Under the pieces are notes generated by a model. It did not search any database. It had not been told where the DNA came from and saw only the letters and a list, made by a program, of their open reading frames with translations. From Caldilineaceae bacterium SB0661_bin_34 (GTDB lineage Bacteria > Chloroflexota > Anaerolineae > Caldilineales > Caldilineaceae), in contig VXMJ01000074.1 in assembly GCA_009841145.1 (NCBI GenBank), positions 1-32,477 on the forward strand: a DNA stretch of 32,477 nucleotides, written 5' to 3'. A program made the position numbers and the translations under genes. Shown piece after piece: positions 24,958-32,422 of this stretch. Position 1 is the stretch's first letter, and every line of letters begins with the position of its first letter.

Positions 24958-26418
24958 ATGGATTTTCTGCTGCCCCTCCTGCTCCTGCTGCCGTTGGCCG
25001 GCGCCGTTGTAGTTGCGCTGCTCGGCTCCGACGGACCGCGCAAGGCACTGGCCATGCTGGCCTCTCTGGCCACCTTCGCCGCCAGTGTAGGACTTCTGCA
25101 GAACGGATCCGCGCTGACCGCGGGCGAGGCCGTACTGGCATTCCAGCGTCCCTGGTTCCCGGAAGTCGGGCTGTCCCTGCACCTGGCGGCGGACGGCATT
25201 AGCGTCTGGCTGGTACTCCTGACAACCTTCATCATGCCGATCGCGATCGGCTTCAGCAACCGCTTTGTGGCGGATCGGCTCGGCCAGCACCTCGCCCTGC
25301 TGCTGCTGATGGAGGCCGCCATGGTTGGCGTCTTCCTAGCCCAGGATCTGGTGTTGTTCTACACCTTCTTCGAGTTCACGCTGATCCCGATGTACTTCCT
25401 GATTGGACAGTGGGGCAGCGAGAACCGGATCTACGCCGCCCTGAAGTTCGTCATGTACACGCTGCTGGGTTCGGCTCTGATGCTGGTCGCGATTGTGGCC
25501 ATCTTCGTCCAGACCGGAACCTTCTCCATTCCCGAGATTGCCGCAACCCTGCCGGCCACCGCCGGATCCACGTTCCAGGTGCTGGGCTTCCTGGCGTTTG
25601 CCCTGGCCTTTGCGGTCAAGATCCCACTGTTTCCGTTCCACACCTGGCTACCCGACGCCCATGTCCAGGCACCGACGGCCGGTTCCATCATCCTGGCCGG
25701 AGTTCTGCTCAAGATGGGCACCTACGGCCTGCTGCGCCTGGCCATGCCCTTCTTCCCCGAAGCCTTTGCCAGCTATGCGCCCCTACTGATCGTGCTTTCG
25801 CTGATCGGCATCGTCTACGGTGCCCTGGTGGCCCTGAAGCAGCAGGATGTCAAGAGCCTGGTGGCCTACAGTTCGGTGTCGCACATGGGGTTCATAGTGC
25901 TGGGCCTGGCCGTAGCCAACACGCAGGCCGTCAGCGGTGCAGTGCTGCAGATGGTAAACCACGGCCTCAGCACCGGCGCCCTGTTTCTCATGGTGGGCCT
26001 GTTGTACGAGCGTCGCCACACCCGGCTGTTCTCCGATTTCGGGGGATTGTGGAAGAGCGTGCCGATCTACTGCGGGTTGCTGCTGATTACGGCCCTGAGC
26101 AGCGCCGGCCTACCGAGCCTCAATGGGTTCGTGGGCGAGTTCACCATCCTGCTTGGCACGTGGCAGGTTTCGCCGGCGGCCGCGGCCGTGGCCAGCACGG
26201 GCGTGATCCTGGCCGCCTGGTACCTGCTGACGGCATTCCGCAAGCTGGCCCAAGGCGAGATCAGGCATCAGGAAAACGAGGTGGGGGTGCTGCCGGACCT
26301 GCAGCGCTCCGAATTGATGATGATCGTGCCGCTCGTGGTTATGTTCTTCGTGATCGGTCTTTATCCCAACCTGCTGCTCGACCACATCGTGCCGGCGGTT
26401 GAAATTCTGCTTCCCTAA
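24958..26418 (+). CDS. nuoM: Complex I membrane subunit NuoM
   Basis: This 486-residue antiporter-like subunit has VLFYTFFEFTLIPMYFLIGQ (TM5 Glu), FAVKIPLFPFHTWLPDAHVQ (TM7 Lys), QDVKSLVAYSSVSHMGFIVL, MVNHGLSTGALFLMVGLLYE and LPSLNGFVGEFTIL, with the TM12 Glu typical of NuoM. It has the usual size and is shorter than the minus-operon NuoM (539). It sits between nuoL and nuoN, 39 bases before nuoN. Confidence 0.96.
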   Translation: MDFLLPLLLLLPLAGAVVVALLGSDGPRKALAMLASLATFAASVGLLQNGSALTAGEAVLAFQRPWFPEVGLSLHLAADGISVWLVLLTTFIMPIAIGFSNRFVADRLGQHLALLLLMEAAMVGVFLAQDLVLFYTFFEFTLIPMYFLIGQWGSENRIYAALKFVMYTLLGSALMLVAIVAIFVQTGTFSIPEIAATLPATAGSTFQVLGFLAFALAFAVKIPLFPFHTWLPDAHVQAPTAGSIILAGVLLKMGTYGLLRLAMPFFPEAFASYAPLLIVLSLIGIVYGALVALKQQDVKSLVAYSSVSHMGFIVLGLAVANTQAVSGAVLQMVNHGLSTGALFLMVGLLYERRHTRLFSDFGGLWKSVPIYCGLLLITALSSAGLPSLNGFVGEFTILLGTWQVSPAAAAVASTGVILAAWYLLTAFRKLAQGEIRHQENEVGVLPDLQRSELMMIVPLVVMFFVIGLYPNLLLDHIVPAVEILLP

Positions 26419-26457
26419 CCGGATCCGATCAGGCCGACCTGCACCGGAATCGTACCG

Positions 26458-27921
26458 ATGAACCTCAACTACAGCGCCATCTTGCCGGAAATGGTGATGG
26501 CCGGCGGTGCCATCGTCGTACTGATGGTGGACGCCCTGAGACGCATCGAAAACCACCGCGGCGACGCTGCGAACCGGGGTAGCGGCCTCCTTTTGACCCT
26601 GTCCCTGATTGTCGCCGCGGGATCCACCGTCGCGGCCTTCGCGGTGCGCGGGGAATCCGGGCTCATGTTCCAGGACTCGGCTCGTTCCGACGCGTTGAGC
26701 TTCGGGATCCGGCTGATCGTTCTGGCCACCACGATCCTGGTTCTCCTGGTCGGCTCCCGCTACGTGTCGACCTTTACCCGGTACCCGGGCGAGTACTACT
26801 CCCTGCTGCTGCTGTCGGCCACGGGCATGATGGCGATGGGCATCGCCTCGGACCTGATGGTGCTCTTCATAGCCCTGGAGACCTTCTCGCTCAGTCTGAT
26901 CCTCCTGGCCGGCATGTACCGGCACAACCGGTCCAGCACGGAGGCCAGCCTCAAGTACTTCCTGCTGGGGGCCTTCGCCTCCGGGTTCTTCGTGTACGGG
27001 TCCGCCCTAATCTACGGCGTCACGGGGACCGTGTTGTTCGCCGGCATGGGACCGGCCCTGCAGGTGGCGGCCGACGGCGGACCGGGCGCAGTCCTGCTGT
27101 GGGCGGGGATTGCCCTGCTGCTGGTGGGCTTCGGGTTCAAGTTGAGCCTAGTGCCGTTTCACATGTGGACCCCGGACGTCTATCAGGGAGCCCCTACGTC
27201 CGTCACCGCCTTCATGTCGGTCGGCACCAAGACCGCGATGTTTGGTGCCCTGGTCCGCATATTCCTGATGACCTTCCCGTACGGTTTCGAGAACTGGACG
27301 GGACCGCTGATTGTCCTGGCCGTATTGACGATGACGGTCGGCAACGTCACGGCCCTGTGCCAGACCAGCATCAAGCGCATGCTGGGCTACTCCGGCATCG
27401 CGCACGCCGGCTACGTTTTGGCCGGCCTGGTGCCGGGCACGGAAACGGCCGTGAACAGCGCGCTGTTCTACCTGTTCGCCTACGCCTTCATGAATATCGG
27501 CGCCTTCATCATCGTGATGGCGATCGAGCACAGCGTTGAGACAGACGTGGAGCGAAGCCAGTTGCGCGGCACCGGAGCCGCCATGCCGGTCCTGGCCGGC
27601 TTCATGGCGTTGTTCCTGTTCAGCCTGAGCGGCATTCCGCCCCTGGCCGGCTTCTTCGGCAAGTTCCTGATTTTCCGCTCCATCCTGGACGGAGGCCTGG
27701 CCTGGCTGGCCGCGGTCGTGGTCGTCAACAGCGCGGTCAGCGCCTACTACTACCTGCGCATCGTGGTCACGATGTACTTCCAGCAGCGACCGCAGGAAGT
27801 CCATGCACCCCAAAGTTCACCGGCCATGCAGGTGGGCATGGTGCTGGCCGGGGTCATGGTACTGGCTATCGGAGTCTTTCCGGCCTTCTTCATGGGCCTG
27901 TTGACGGTACCCGGCCTATAG
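26458..27921 (+). CDS. nuoN: Complex I membrane subunit NuoN
   Basis: This 487-residue antiporter-like subunit is the last gene of the complete operon. Motifs are FIALETFSLSLILLAGMYR (TM5 Glu), FKLSLVPFHMWTPDVYQGAP (TM7 Lys), TSIKRMLGYSGIAHAGYVLA, LSGIPPLAGFFGKFLIF (TM12 Lys) and SAVSAYYYLRIVVTMYF. No obvious terminator follows. The last 200 bases of the gene are repeated in decayed form at 29007-29199. Confidence 0.96.
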   Translation: MNLNYSAILPEMVMAGGAIVVLMVDALRRIENHRGDAANRGSGLLLTLSLIVAAGSTVAAFAVRGESGLMFQDSARSDALSFGIRLIVLATTILVLLVGSRYVSTFTRYPGEYYSLLLLSATGMMAMGIASDLMVLFIALETFSLSLILLAGMYRHNRSSTEASLKYFLLGAFASGFFVYGSALIYGVTGTVLFAGMGPALQVAADGGPGAVLLWAGIALLLVGFGFKLSLVPFHMWTPDVYQGAPTSVTAFMSVGTKTAMFGALVRIFLMTFPYGFENWTGPLIVLAVLTMTVGNVTALCQTSIKRMLGYSGIAHAGYVLAGLVPGTETAVNSALFYLFAYAFMNIGAFIIVMAIEHSVETDVERSQLRGTGAAMPVLAGFMALFLFSLSGIPPLAGFFGKFLIFRSILDGGLAWLAAVVVVNSAVSAYYYLRIVVTMYFQQRPQEVHAPQSSPAMQVGMVLAGVMVLAIGVFPAFFMGLLTVPGL

Positions 27922-28068
27922 GATGGCCCCAGCATCGTCCGGTGACGGCAGGCATGGCTGTGGAGCCTCGGACGCGATTTTGAAAGCATGGCACGCGGAT
28001 CCGGTAGGCCCTGCCTGTGGGCACTGGAATGTCTTGTTCATGCTGGATTGCTTTGAGGGGGTAGGGAA

Positions 28069-28564
28069 ATGGCCCAGATCGACAAGTTGCTGGAGCACGC
28101 CAAGGATCACTTCTCATCCGGAGAGGACGCGTTGGCCTCGGTGCTTGGTGTATACGAGATCAAGCAGCACATGGGCCCGGACTCCGCGTGAGGGAATCTG
28201 CATCGCCACCAACCAACGCCTCCTGTTCTACGCGAAGAAACTGACCGGCTTCGACCTGGAATCGGTACCCTACGGCAACATCTCGTCGCTAGAAATGGGC
28301 AAAGGTTTCATGGGCCACTACATCAACTTCTTTGCGTCTGGCAACAGCGCCAAGATGAAGTGGATTCAGGTAGGCGACGTGTCCGCGTTTGTGGAAATTG
28401 TCAAGGCGCAGATGGAAGCAGCCAAGGCAGCGGCCACACAGGACCCACCGCCAGCAGACGATCCCGTATCACTTCTGGAGCAGTTGGGCAAGCTCCACAC
28501 ATCCGGTGTTCTGACAGACACGGAGTTTGAATCCAAGAAGGATGAGATCCTAGCGCGAATGTAG
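28069..28564 (+). pseudogene. PH-like plus SHOCT domain protein, frameshifted
   Basis: Translation from the ATG at 28069 (GGGGGTAGGGAA just upstream) gives about 40 residues, starting MAQIDKLLEHAKDHF, and stops at 28189-28191. One frame over, from about 28187, the protein continues as REGICIATNQRLLFYAKKL, then FDLESVPYGNISSLEMGKG, a bacterial PH-like (YokE/bPH type) domain. It ends in a SHOCT-like tail, LLEQLGKLHTSGVLTDTEFE. The span is 3n+1 bases, so one extra base near 28183-28187 would restore a 164-residue protein. This is either a true frameshift or a sequencing or assembly error. PH/SHOCT proteins are usually small cytoplasmic or membrane-associated proteins of unclear function. Confidence 0.7.
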
Positions 28565-28625
28565 GACAATGCGTCGGGACCATCACACAAGGACCACGAC
28601 AGCAATAACCAAGCGCGGCGGCACG

Positions 28626-28787
28626 ATGACAGTCGGGATACTGAACATCTCGGGCATGGGACACAGCCGACGGCTGGCGCGGGCCCTTGCGGACGTGGAC
28701 ATGAGCGATTTCCTGCGGATACTCGAGTACAAGTTCCGGCGGCACGGCACGGAGTTCGTCAAGGTAGACCGCTGGCACCCCTCCAGC
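28626..28787 (+). pseudogene. Second type of TnpB, C-terminal fragment
   Basis: The plus strand encodes MTVGILNISGMGHSRRLARA, then LADVDMSDFLRILEYKFRR and GTEFVKVDRWHPSS. This is the well-known TnpB/OrfB stretch from RuvC-II (normally ..IEDLNISGM.RNRRLARA..) through the ..EF...LEYK..W.G......DR..PSS block just before the zinc finger. The catalytic Glu position reads Gly and the following Asp is changed, and the zinc finger and RuvC-III are missing. The sequence breaks off abruptly at the methyltransferase repeat. It is a dead relic of an IS605/IS607-type element, different in type from the TnpB at 1268-2392. Confidence 0.65.
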
Positions 28788-28788
28788 A

Positions 28789-28844
28789 GGAGGGGCAGTT
28801 CCAGTTGTCCGACCCTCGCATTGGATGGCATGTCGCGCCTTCAG
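28789..28844 (-). repeat. Copy of the methyltransferase start region
   Basis: These 56 bases match 30445-30500, which spans the ribosome-binding site and first codons of the C5 methyltransferase (ggaggggcagttccagttg is identical in both). On the minus strand this copy also reads as a start, MPSNARVGQLELPL, compared with MPPHSITGQLELPL in the gene. The frame continues to 28583 without methyltransferase motifs, so it is a broken duplicate. Confidence 0.6.
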
Positions 28845-29006
28845 AACCGAACCAGTGCATTTGAAGGGATTGGACTCTCCACACTCGGATCAACCGGTAG
28901 CACCCCCCGCATGCCCTGTGAGTTAGCTTGAAGGTGAGGGGAGAACACTGTAAAGAAGGTTCTGGCACACAGTCTGCACCGGACTGGGCCGGTGCAAATC
29001 GGTAAT

Positions 29007-29199
29007 GTTGTCAACAGCACGGTCAGAGCCTACTACTACCTGCGCGTCGTGATCACGATGGGCAGCGACCACAGGAAGTTCATGCTCCACAGAGTTCGCC
29101 GACCATGCAGGTGGGCATGATGCTGGCCGGGGTCATGATCCTGGCCAGCGACATCTTTCTGGCTTTCTTTGCGGGCCTGTTGATGGTCCCCGCCTGTAG
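29007..29199 (+). repeat. Decayed duplicate of the nuoN 3' end
   Basis: The sequence aligns with 27721-27918, from the STVRAYYYLR block (SAVSAYYYLR in NuoN) to the stop codon. Similarity is high, with identical runs such as atgcaggtgggcatg and ctggccggggtcatg, many point changes and a short deletion after cacgatg that breaks the frame. It is in direct orientation, 1.3 kb from the original. Confidence 0.8.
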
Positions 29200-29275
29200 A
29201 TACCAAGCCGGCTACGGCAAGGCCGCGACGGCATCCGCAACCTGGTTTCCGGGTTCGTTGGACGGTGGTGCAACG

Positions 29276-30487
29276 TCAACCGGATTGATTGAGCGCCAGT
29301 ACCGGCTCCAAAATCTCCTCGGCAAGGAACCGCACCACCGGCACCGCGACGCCGTCGCCGGTCAGGTGGTAGGCCTCGTTGTAGTTTTCGGGCAACACAT
29401 AGCTGTCGGGCAAACCCATGAGGCGAGCCGTCTCCCGGCTTGACATCAAACGCGATCGCGTTCGTGCTCCTTCGACTTCCAGTACCAACTGTCGGCTGGA
29501 GCCTCCCGTCGGTGTACGCAGGCAACCTGCGACACCGTCGAAACGGACTTCGGCCCGCAACGCCTTGGCACCGTTGGAGTCGGTGCGTGTCCGCCTGTAC
29601 ACCGTGCCAACCACACGACGTTCCAAACGTCGCATCTCCTTCACCTTGGCTTGGTGGCGTTCGTTCATCAGGTTAAGCAGTTTGGCAGTCTCGTCCGGAT
29701 GGTGCCAAGAGACACTGGTTGGGGCCTCCTCAATGAGATCGGCAAGTTGTGCGGAACGGCCGGGCGGCACCGGCAACTTCCACCAGATCCACTCTTGGCG
29801 GAGGCTTTCGGGCAACCGCCGGAACGCCTTGACCAGGGAACCGGTATGGAAGATGCTCCGTTGTCCGGCACCAGCCAGCATCCTCGGTACCTGTGCTTGC
29901 CGACAGACCCCGATCACAAACAGGCGCGGCCTCGACTGGGGCAGGAACATGGCGGCATCGACAACCACGGCACCAAATCGATAGCCCCCTTCATACATGG
30001 CATCGCAAATGCTGATGAAATCCCGACCGTTGTGGGATGTCAGCGCACCGCAAACGTTTTCCAGCACAACCATGGTCGGCGCACGGTCTTGCTCCTTCAG
30101 CTTCAGCATCAGATTCCAGAAGGGCCAGAACGTACCGGAGCGATCGCCGTCCAACCCATCGCCTCTTCCTGCCAGGGACAGATCCTGGCAGGGAAACGAT
30201 GCCCAGGCCATGTCTGAGGAACCCGGGAGCTGTTCCGGAGTCACATCACGGATGTCTTGGCACACAGGTTCCCAATGCCAGTTGCACCGGTAACTGCTCG
30301 CCTTTTGGCGGCTGAAGTCGTTGACAAACAGCGATGTCCAGTTGCGGCCAAGGCCAGCCCTGACCATCCCGGCCCCGGCAAAGAACTCATAGAAGGTTCC
30401 GGCTGGGGGAGGATTCACGGGTGTTGCCGTGCGTTGCACGGGCGGGAGGGGCAGTTCCAGTTGCCCGGTAATCGAATGAGGTGGCAT
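29276..30487 (-). CDS. C5 cytosine DNA methyltransferase
   Basis: This 403-residue protein transfers a methyl group from S-adenosylmethionine to C5 of cytosine. Conserved motifs are in standard order: I, FYEFFAGAGMVRAGLG (32-47); IV, FPCQDLSLAG with catalytic Cys100; VI, ENV (143-145); VIII, QSRPRLFVIG (184-193); a target-recognition region at about 205-335; IX near RETARLMGLPDSY; and X, GDGVAVPVVRFLAEEIL. The length is typical for a modification enzyme of a type II system. The ATG at 30487 is preceded by CTGAAGG. It is transcribed away from a GIY-YIG nuclease gene about 400 bases off, so the two probably form a restriction-modification system. The recognition site cannot be read from the sequence. 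Confidence 0.93.
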   Translation of the reverse strand: MPPHSITGQLELPLPPVQRTATPVNPPPAGTFYEFFAGAGMVRAGLGRNWTSLFVNDFSRQKASSYRCNWHWEPVCQDIRDVTPEQLPGSSDMAWASFPCQDLSLAGRGDGLDGDRSGTFWPFWNLMLKLKEQDRAPTMVVLENVCGALTSHNGRDFISICDAMYEGGYRFGAVVVDAAMFLPQSRPRLFVIGVCRQAQVPRMLAGAGQRSIFHTGSLVKAFRRLPESLRQEWIWWKLPVPPGRSAQLADLIEEAPTSVSWHHPDETAKLLNLMNERHQAKVKEMRRLERRVVGTVYRRTRTDSNGAKALRAEVRFDGVAGCLRTPTGGSSRQLVLEVEGARTRSRLMSSRETARLMGLPDSYVLPENYNEAYHLTGDGVAVPVVRFLAEEILEPVLALNQSG

Positions 30488-30500
30488 GTCAAACCTTCAG
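30445..30500 (-). repeat. Methyltransferase start region repeated at 28789-28844
   Basis: This 56-base block contains the ribosome-binding site and the first codons of the C5 methyltransferase and is duplicated 1.7 kb away in the same orientation. Identity is roughly 80 percent by eye, and similarity ends sharply on both sides. Confidence 0.6.
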
Positions 30501-30885
30501 CCGCGGACCACGATCGTTGGCGTCTCCCTATGGACTATACATCCGGATCGACCGGTGACGACCACGCTTCACGTGCATTGGCGCAAGCACAAGGTACTGC
30601 TGTTCAGGAGGCTCCCTACAACCCGATCAGTACCGTCCAACCCATGATCATGTCCGTTCACCGCATTCAGGGTATACCTTGAGCAACCATGGCAGTTCAT
30701 CAACAGCGACTTGCTCTGTGTGGTGTTGCGTCCCGGATGGTGGCAAATCCAACCAAACAGCTGGAGACGAAAGACGATTCCGGAACGGTTCCATCCAGAG
30801 GTGAGACTGGCACTGGACACAGCCGGACTCATTCTGCGGTTTCGTTCAACTCCTGATTGACTTCAGTTCATTTCCATCCGACCCA
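30501..30885. other. Intergenic region of the restriction-modification pair
   Basis: This lies between the divergent methyltransferase and nuclease genes and should contain both promoters. On the plus strand an open frame from about 30646 to 30860 encodes a protein-like, Trp-rich segment (EQPWQFINSDLLCVVLRPGW...RFHPEVRLALDTAG) but has no good start codon or ribosome-binding site. It may be a relic of an unidentified gene. No controller-protein gene is seen. Confidence 0.4.
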
Positions 30886-30888
30886 GTG

Positions 30889-31557
30889 ATGACACCGGCA
30901 GAGCAACCCGAAGTAAGGGCACTGTACGAAGGAGTGGCCCGGATTTTGAACACACGGTGTGCCAATGGAATGGTGGTTGGGAACTGTCGATGTGGCGTAT
31001 ACCTCTTCTACGACTACGATGGCGAACCTATCTACGTGGGCAAGACCTGGGAAAGCCTGCGAACAAGGATTCGCAGGCACTTGACCAACCAGCGGACCGA
31101 CGCTGTTGCCATGCATGTCCTGGATCCCTTCGAAGTCGCAGAGATCGAAATGTGGCCATTCTGGGATCTGTCGGAATCGAAAAACAAAATATCACAAGAA
31201 AGCAAAGAATTGTTATCCCGAGCGGAATTCACGGTATACCAAATGGCGCTTGAACAATCGACGTTTGGCGCGACGTTGAACGAAGGCAACATTCCGTCGA
31301 AGGACATGGTCGAGATGCCACCCTCGATCAGGGGTTTTATTCTCGCATCCGAACTGCGCTCGGTCAGGAAACATCCTGACCTGAGGATAGCGCGCCGAGC
31401 CCAGACTTTCGCGGAGTTGGCACGAGTGATAAGCGAACGACAGGTGAAAGTGAATTTGCGCACAACGCTTCTCGTGCAAGCACAACGCTTGGAATACCTG
31501 GCACGGTCCCGACTGGACGAAGTCCAAGGCAATCCCAACCAGTCAGACGGCCTGTAG
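30889..31557 (+). CDS. GIY-YIG nuclease, probable type II restriction enzyme
   Basis: The frame allows a GTG at 30886 and an ATG at 30889; I chose the ATG (222 residues). Numbering from the GTG, the GIY-YIG nuclease core is GVYLFYDYDGEPIYVGKTW, with Gly37-Val-Tyr39 and Tyr50-Val-Gly52-Lys53. A helix with Arg61 and His65 (RIRRHL) follows, then the metal-binding Glu114 (RAEFTVYQ) and Asn132 (TLNEG). Size and the order Tyr, Tyr, Arg, His, Glu, Asn resemble the Eco29kI-type restriction endonucleases (about 214 residues). The C-terminal 80 residues are helical and charged. Its divergent C5 methyltransferase neighbour supports a restriction role. Cleavage specificity is unknown; the Eco29kI relation is by layout, not alignment. 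Confidence 0.8.
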   Translation: MTPAEQPEVRALYEGVARILNTRCANGMVVGNCRCGVYLFYDYDGEPIYVGKTWESLRTRIRRHLTNQRTDAVAMHVLDPFEVAEIEMWPFWDLSESKNKISQESKELLSRAEFTVYQMALEQSTFGATLNEGNIPSKDMVEMPPSIRGFILASELRSVRKHPDLRIARRAQTFAELARVISERQVKVNLRTTLLVQAQRLEYLARSRLDEVQGNPNQSDGL

Positions 31558-31986
31558 ATCCTTTGTCACATACGAGGATGTTACGCCCCTGAAGAAGGTA
31601 TCCACATGGGAACCGGACATGGTTTGGAGCGATGTGTCCAACACACGCATCTTTTCTGTACAACACACCTTAGTCTTTCGATCGCACAACGCAGATCGAA
31701 TCCTGGACTGGCAGGTACATGGCTCACCGTATCCCAACACCGGTGCTGCATGCGTCGCGCGTTGCGCACGGATTTCGGCAACGGCGGTGACAGTGAGGGT
31801 TTGACGGCCGACGGAACCGCCAAGGCAGCAAAGCACTGCCGATCAAGTCTGCGCGACAACTGGATGGGAGATGCTGATCGCCTACCGGGCCAGATTGGTT
31901 CAAGGCCGATGCCTCCCGCCGCCACTCATAGGCAGGGAAACCCGTTGACAATGCACCGTTCGTTCTTGGACGGATACCGGCCCAAC
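31558..31986. other. Stretch without a supportable gene
   Basis: This lies between the nuclease gene and the selW terminator. Open frames exist on both strands but show no family motifs. A T-arm-like sequence on the plus strand (attggttcaaggccgat, about 31894-31910) is not part of a complete tRNA. Confidence 0.45.
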
Positions 31987-32036
31987 AAAAAAGCCGCAGC
32001 CGGGAAATGGTGCGTGACCATCCTGCCGACTGCGGC
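31987..32036 (-). terminator. Rho-independent terminator of selW
   Basis: On the minus strand GCCGCAGTCGG pairs with CCGGCTGCGGC (11 bp with one G-T pair), and an inner ATGGT/ACCAT stem caps the hairpin. TTTTTTG follows directly. It starts 26 bases after the selW stop codon. Confidence 0.85.
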
Positions 32037-32061
32037 CCTCAAGCCATGTGCAGCGTGCCTG

Positions 32062-32343
32062 TCAGGCAACGGCCTCCATGGACTTCGGCACCATGCCGGT
32101 GGCCTCGGCAACGAGCCTCACGAGCTCGCCTTCCTCGGCGTGACGGCCTGTTTCGGCCTTGGAGTAGATCAAATTGCCGTCCACAACGACTTCAAACCGG
32201 CCGCCTCCGGCGGCGATCAGCTTCATGGACTCAATCCCAGACTTGAACTCGGTGAAGAGGTCTTCTGCCGCACGGGCAGCCATGGGTGAGTAGTTTCATT
32301 GCAGGCAGAATTCGATCGATACCTTGACAGCTCTGTCGCTCAT
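32062..32343 (-). CDS. selW: SelW-like selenoprotein (Rdx family) with in-frame UGA
   Basis: Read from the ATG at 32343 (GGGAGA 6 bases upstream), the frame gives MSDRAVKVSIEFCLQ, then TGA (32298-32296), then NYSPMAARAAEDLF and on to a normal stop: 93 residues counting the UGA as selenocysteine. Cys13 and Sec16 form CxxU in the context E(F/Y)CxxUNYxP, the redox motif of SelW-type Rdx proteins, which have a thioredoxin-like fold. GGGRFEVVVDGNLIYSKAETGR further on is the second hallmark of the family. CTGCC-cgtgc-GGCAG forms a hairpin whose loop begins 21 bases after the UGA, a plausible bacterial SECIS position. Without recoding, only a 73-residue frame from Met21 would be called, lacking the redox motif. 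A strong terminator follows. Confidence 0.88.
32260..32298 (-). promoter_or_regulatory. Candidate bacterial SECIS element
   Basis: Downstream of the UGA (32298-32296) the mRNA can fold CTGCC (32278-32274) with GGCAG (32268-32264) around the loop CGUGC. Bacterial SECIS hairpins sit directly 3' of the UGA, within the coding sequence, with the apical loop about 16-37 bases away and a G (often GU) in the loop. Here the distance is 21 bases and the loop contains GU. The stem is short, so this is a candidate only. Confidence 0.5.
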
Positions 32344-32422
32344 GACAGTTCTCCCGGATGGTGAACCAACTGCCCCATAGGTTAACGGCAAACCGCCTTC
32401 TTGGCAAGCCCGGTGTGCGTCG

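Larger units (their letters stand above)
28565..29275. other. Debris region with three identifiable fragments
   Basis: No intact gene is present. The stretch holds a TnpB fragment (28626-28787), a copy of the methyltransferase 5' end (28789-28844) and a decayed copy of the nuoN 3' end (29007-29199). The remaining bases show nothing recognisable. Confidence 0.6.

Noticed and set aside
27923-28564. A 213-codon continuous frame as the real PH/SHOCT gene
   Set aside because: Its first 90 residues are low-quality sequence in the wrong phase. The natural start with a ribosome-binding site is the ATG at 28069 in another frame, so the gene is frameshifted.
31880-31926. A possible tRNA, because of a T-arm-like ATTGG-TTCAAGG-CCGAT followed by GCCTCCC
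   Set aside because: No matching 5' acceptor, D-arm or anticodon arm could be found at the right distance. The antisense open frame with a GLEP motif is the kind of spurious translation often seen at such sequences.
32062-32283. A 73-residue protein starting at the ATG at 32283
   Set aside because: It lacks a ribosome-binding site and the redox motif. The upstream in-frame sequence across the TGA is conserved-looking SelW and has its own good start.
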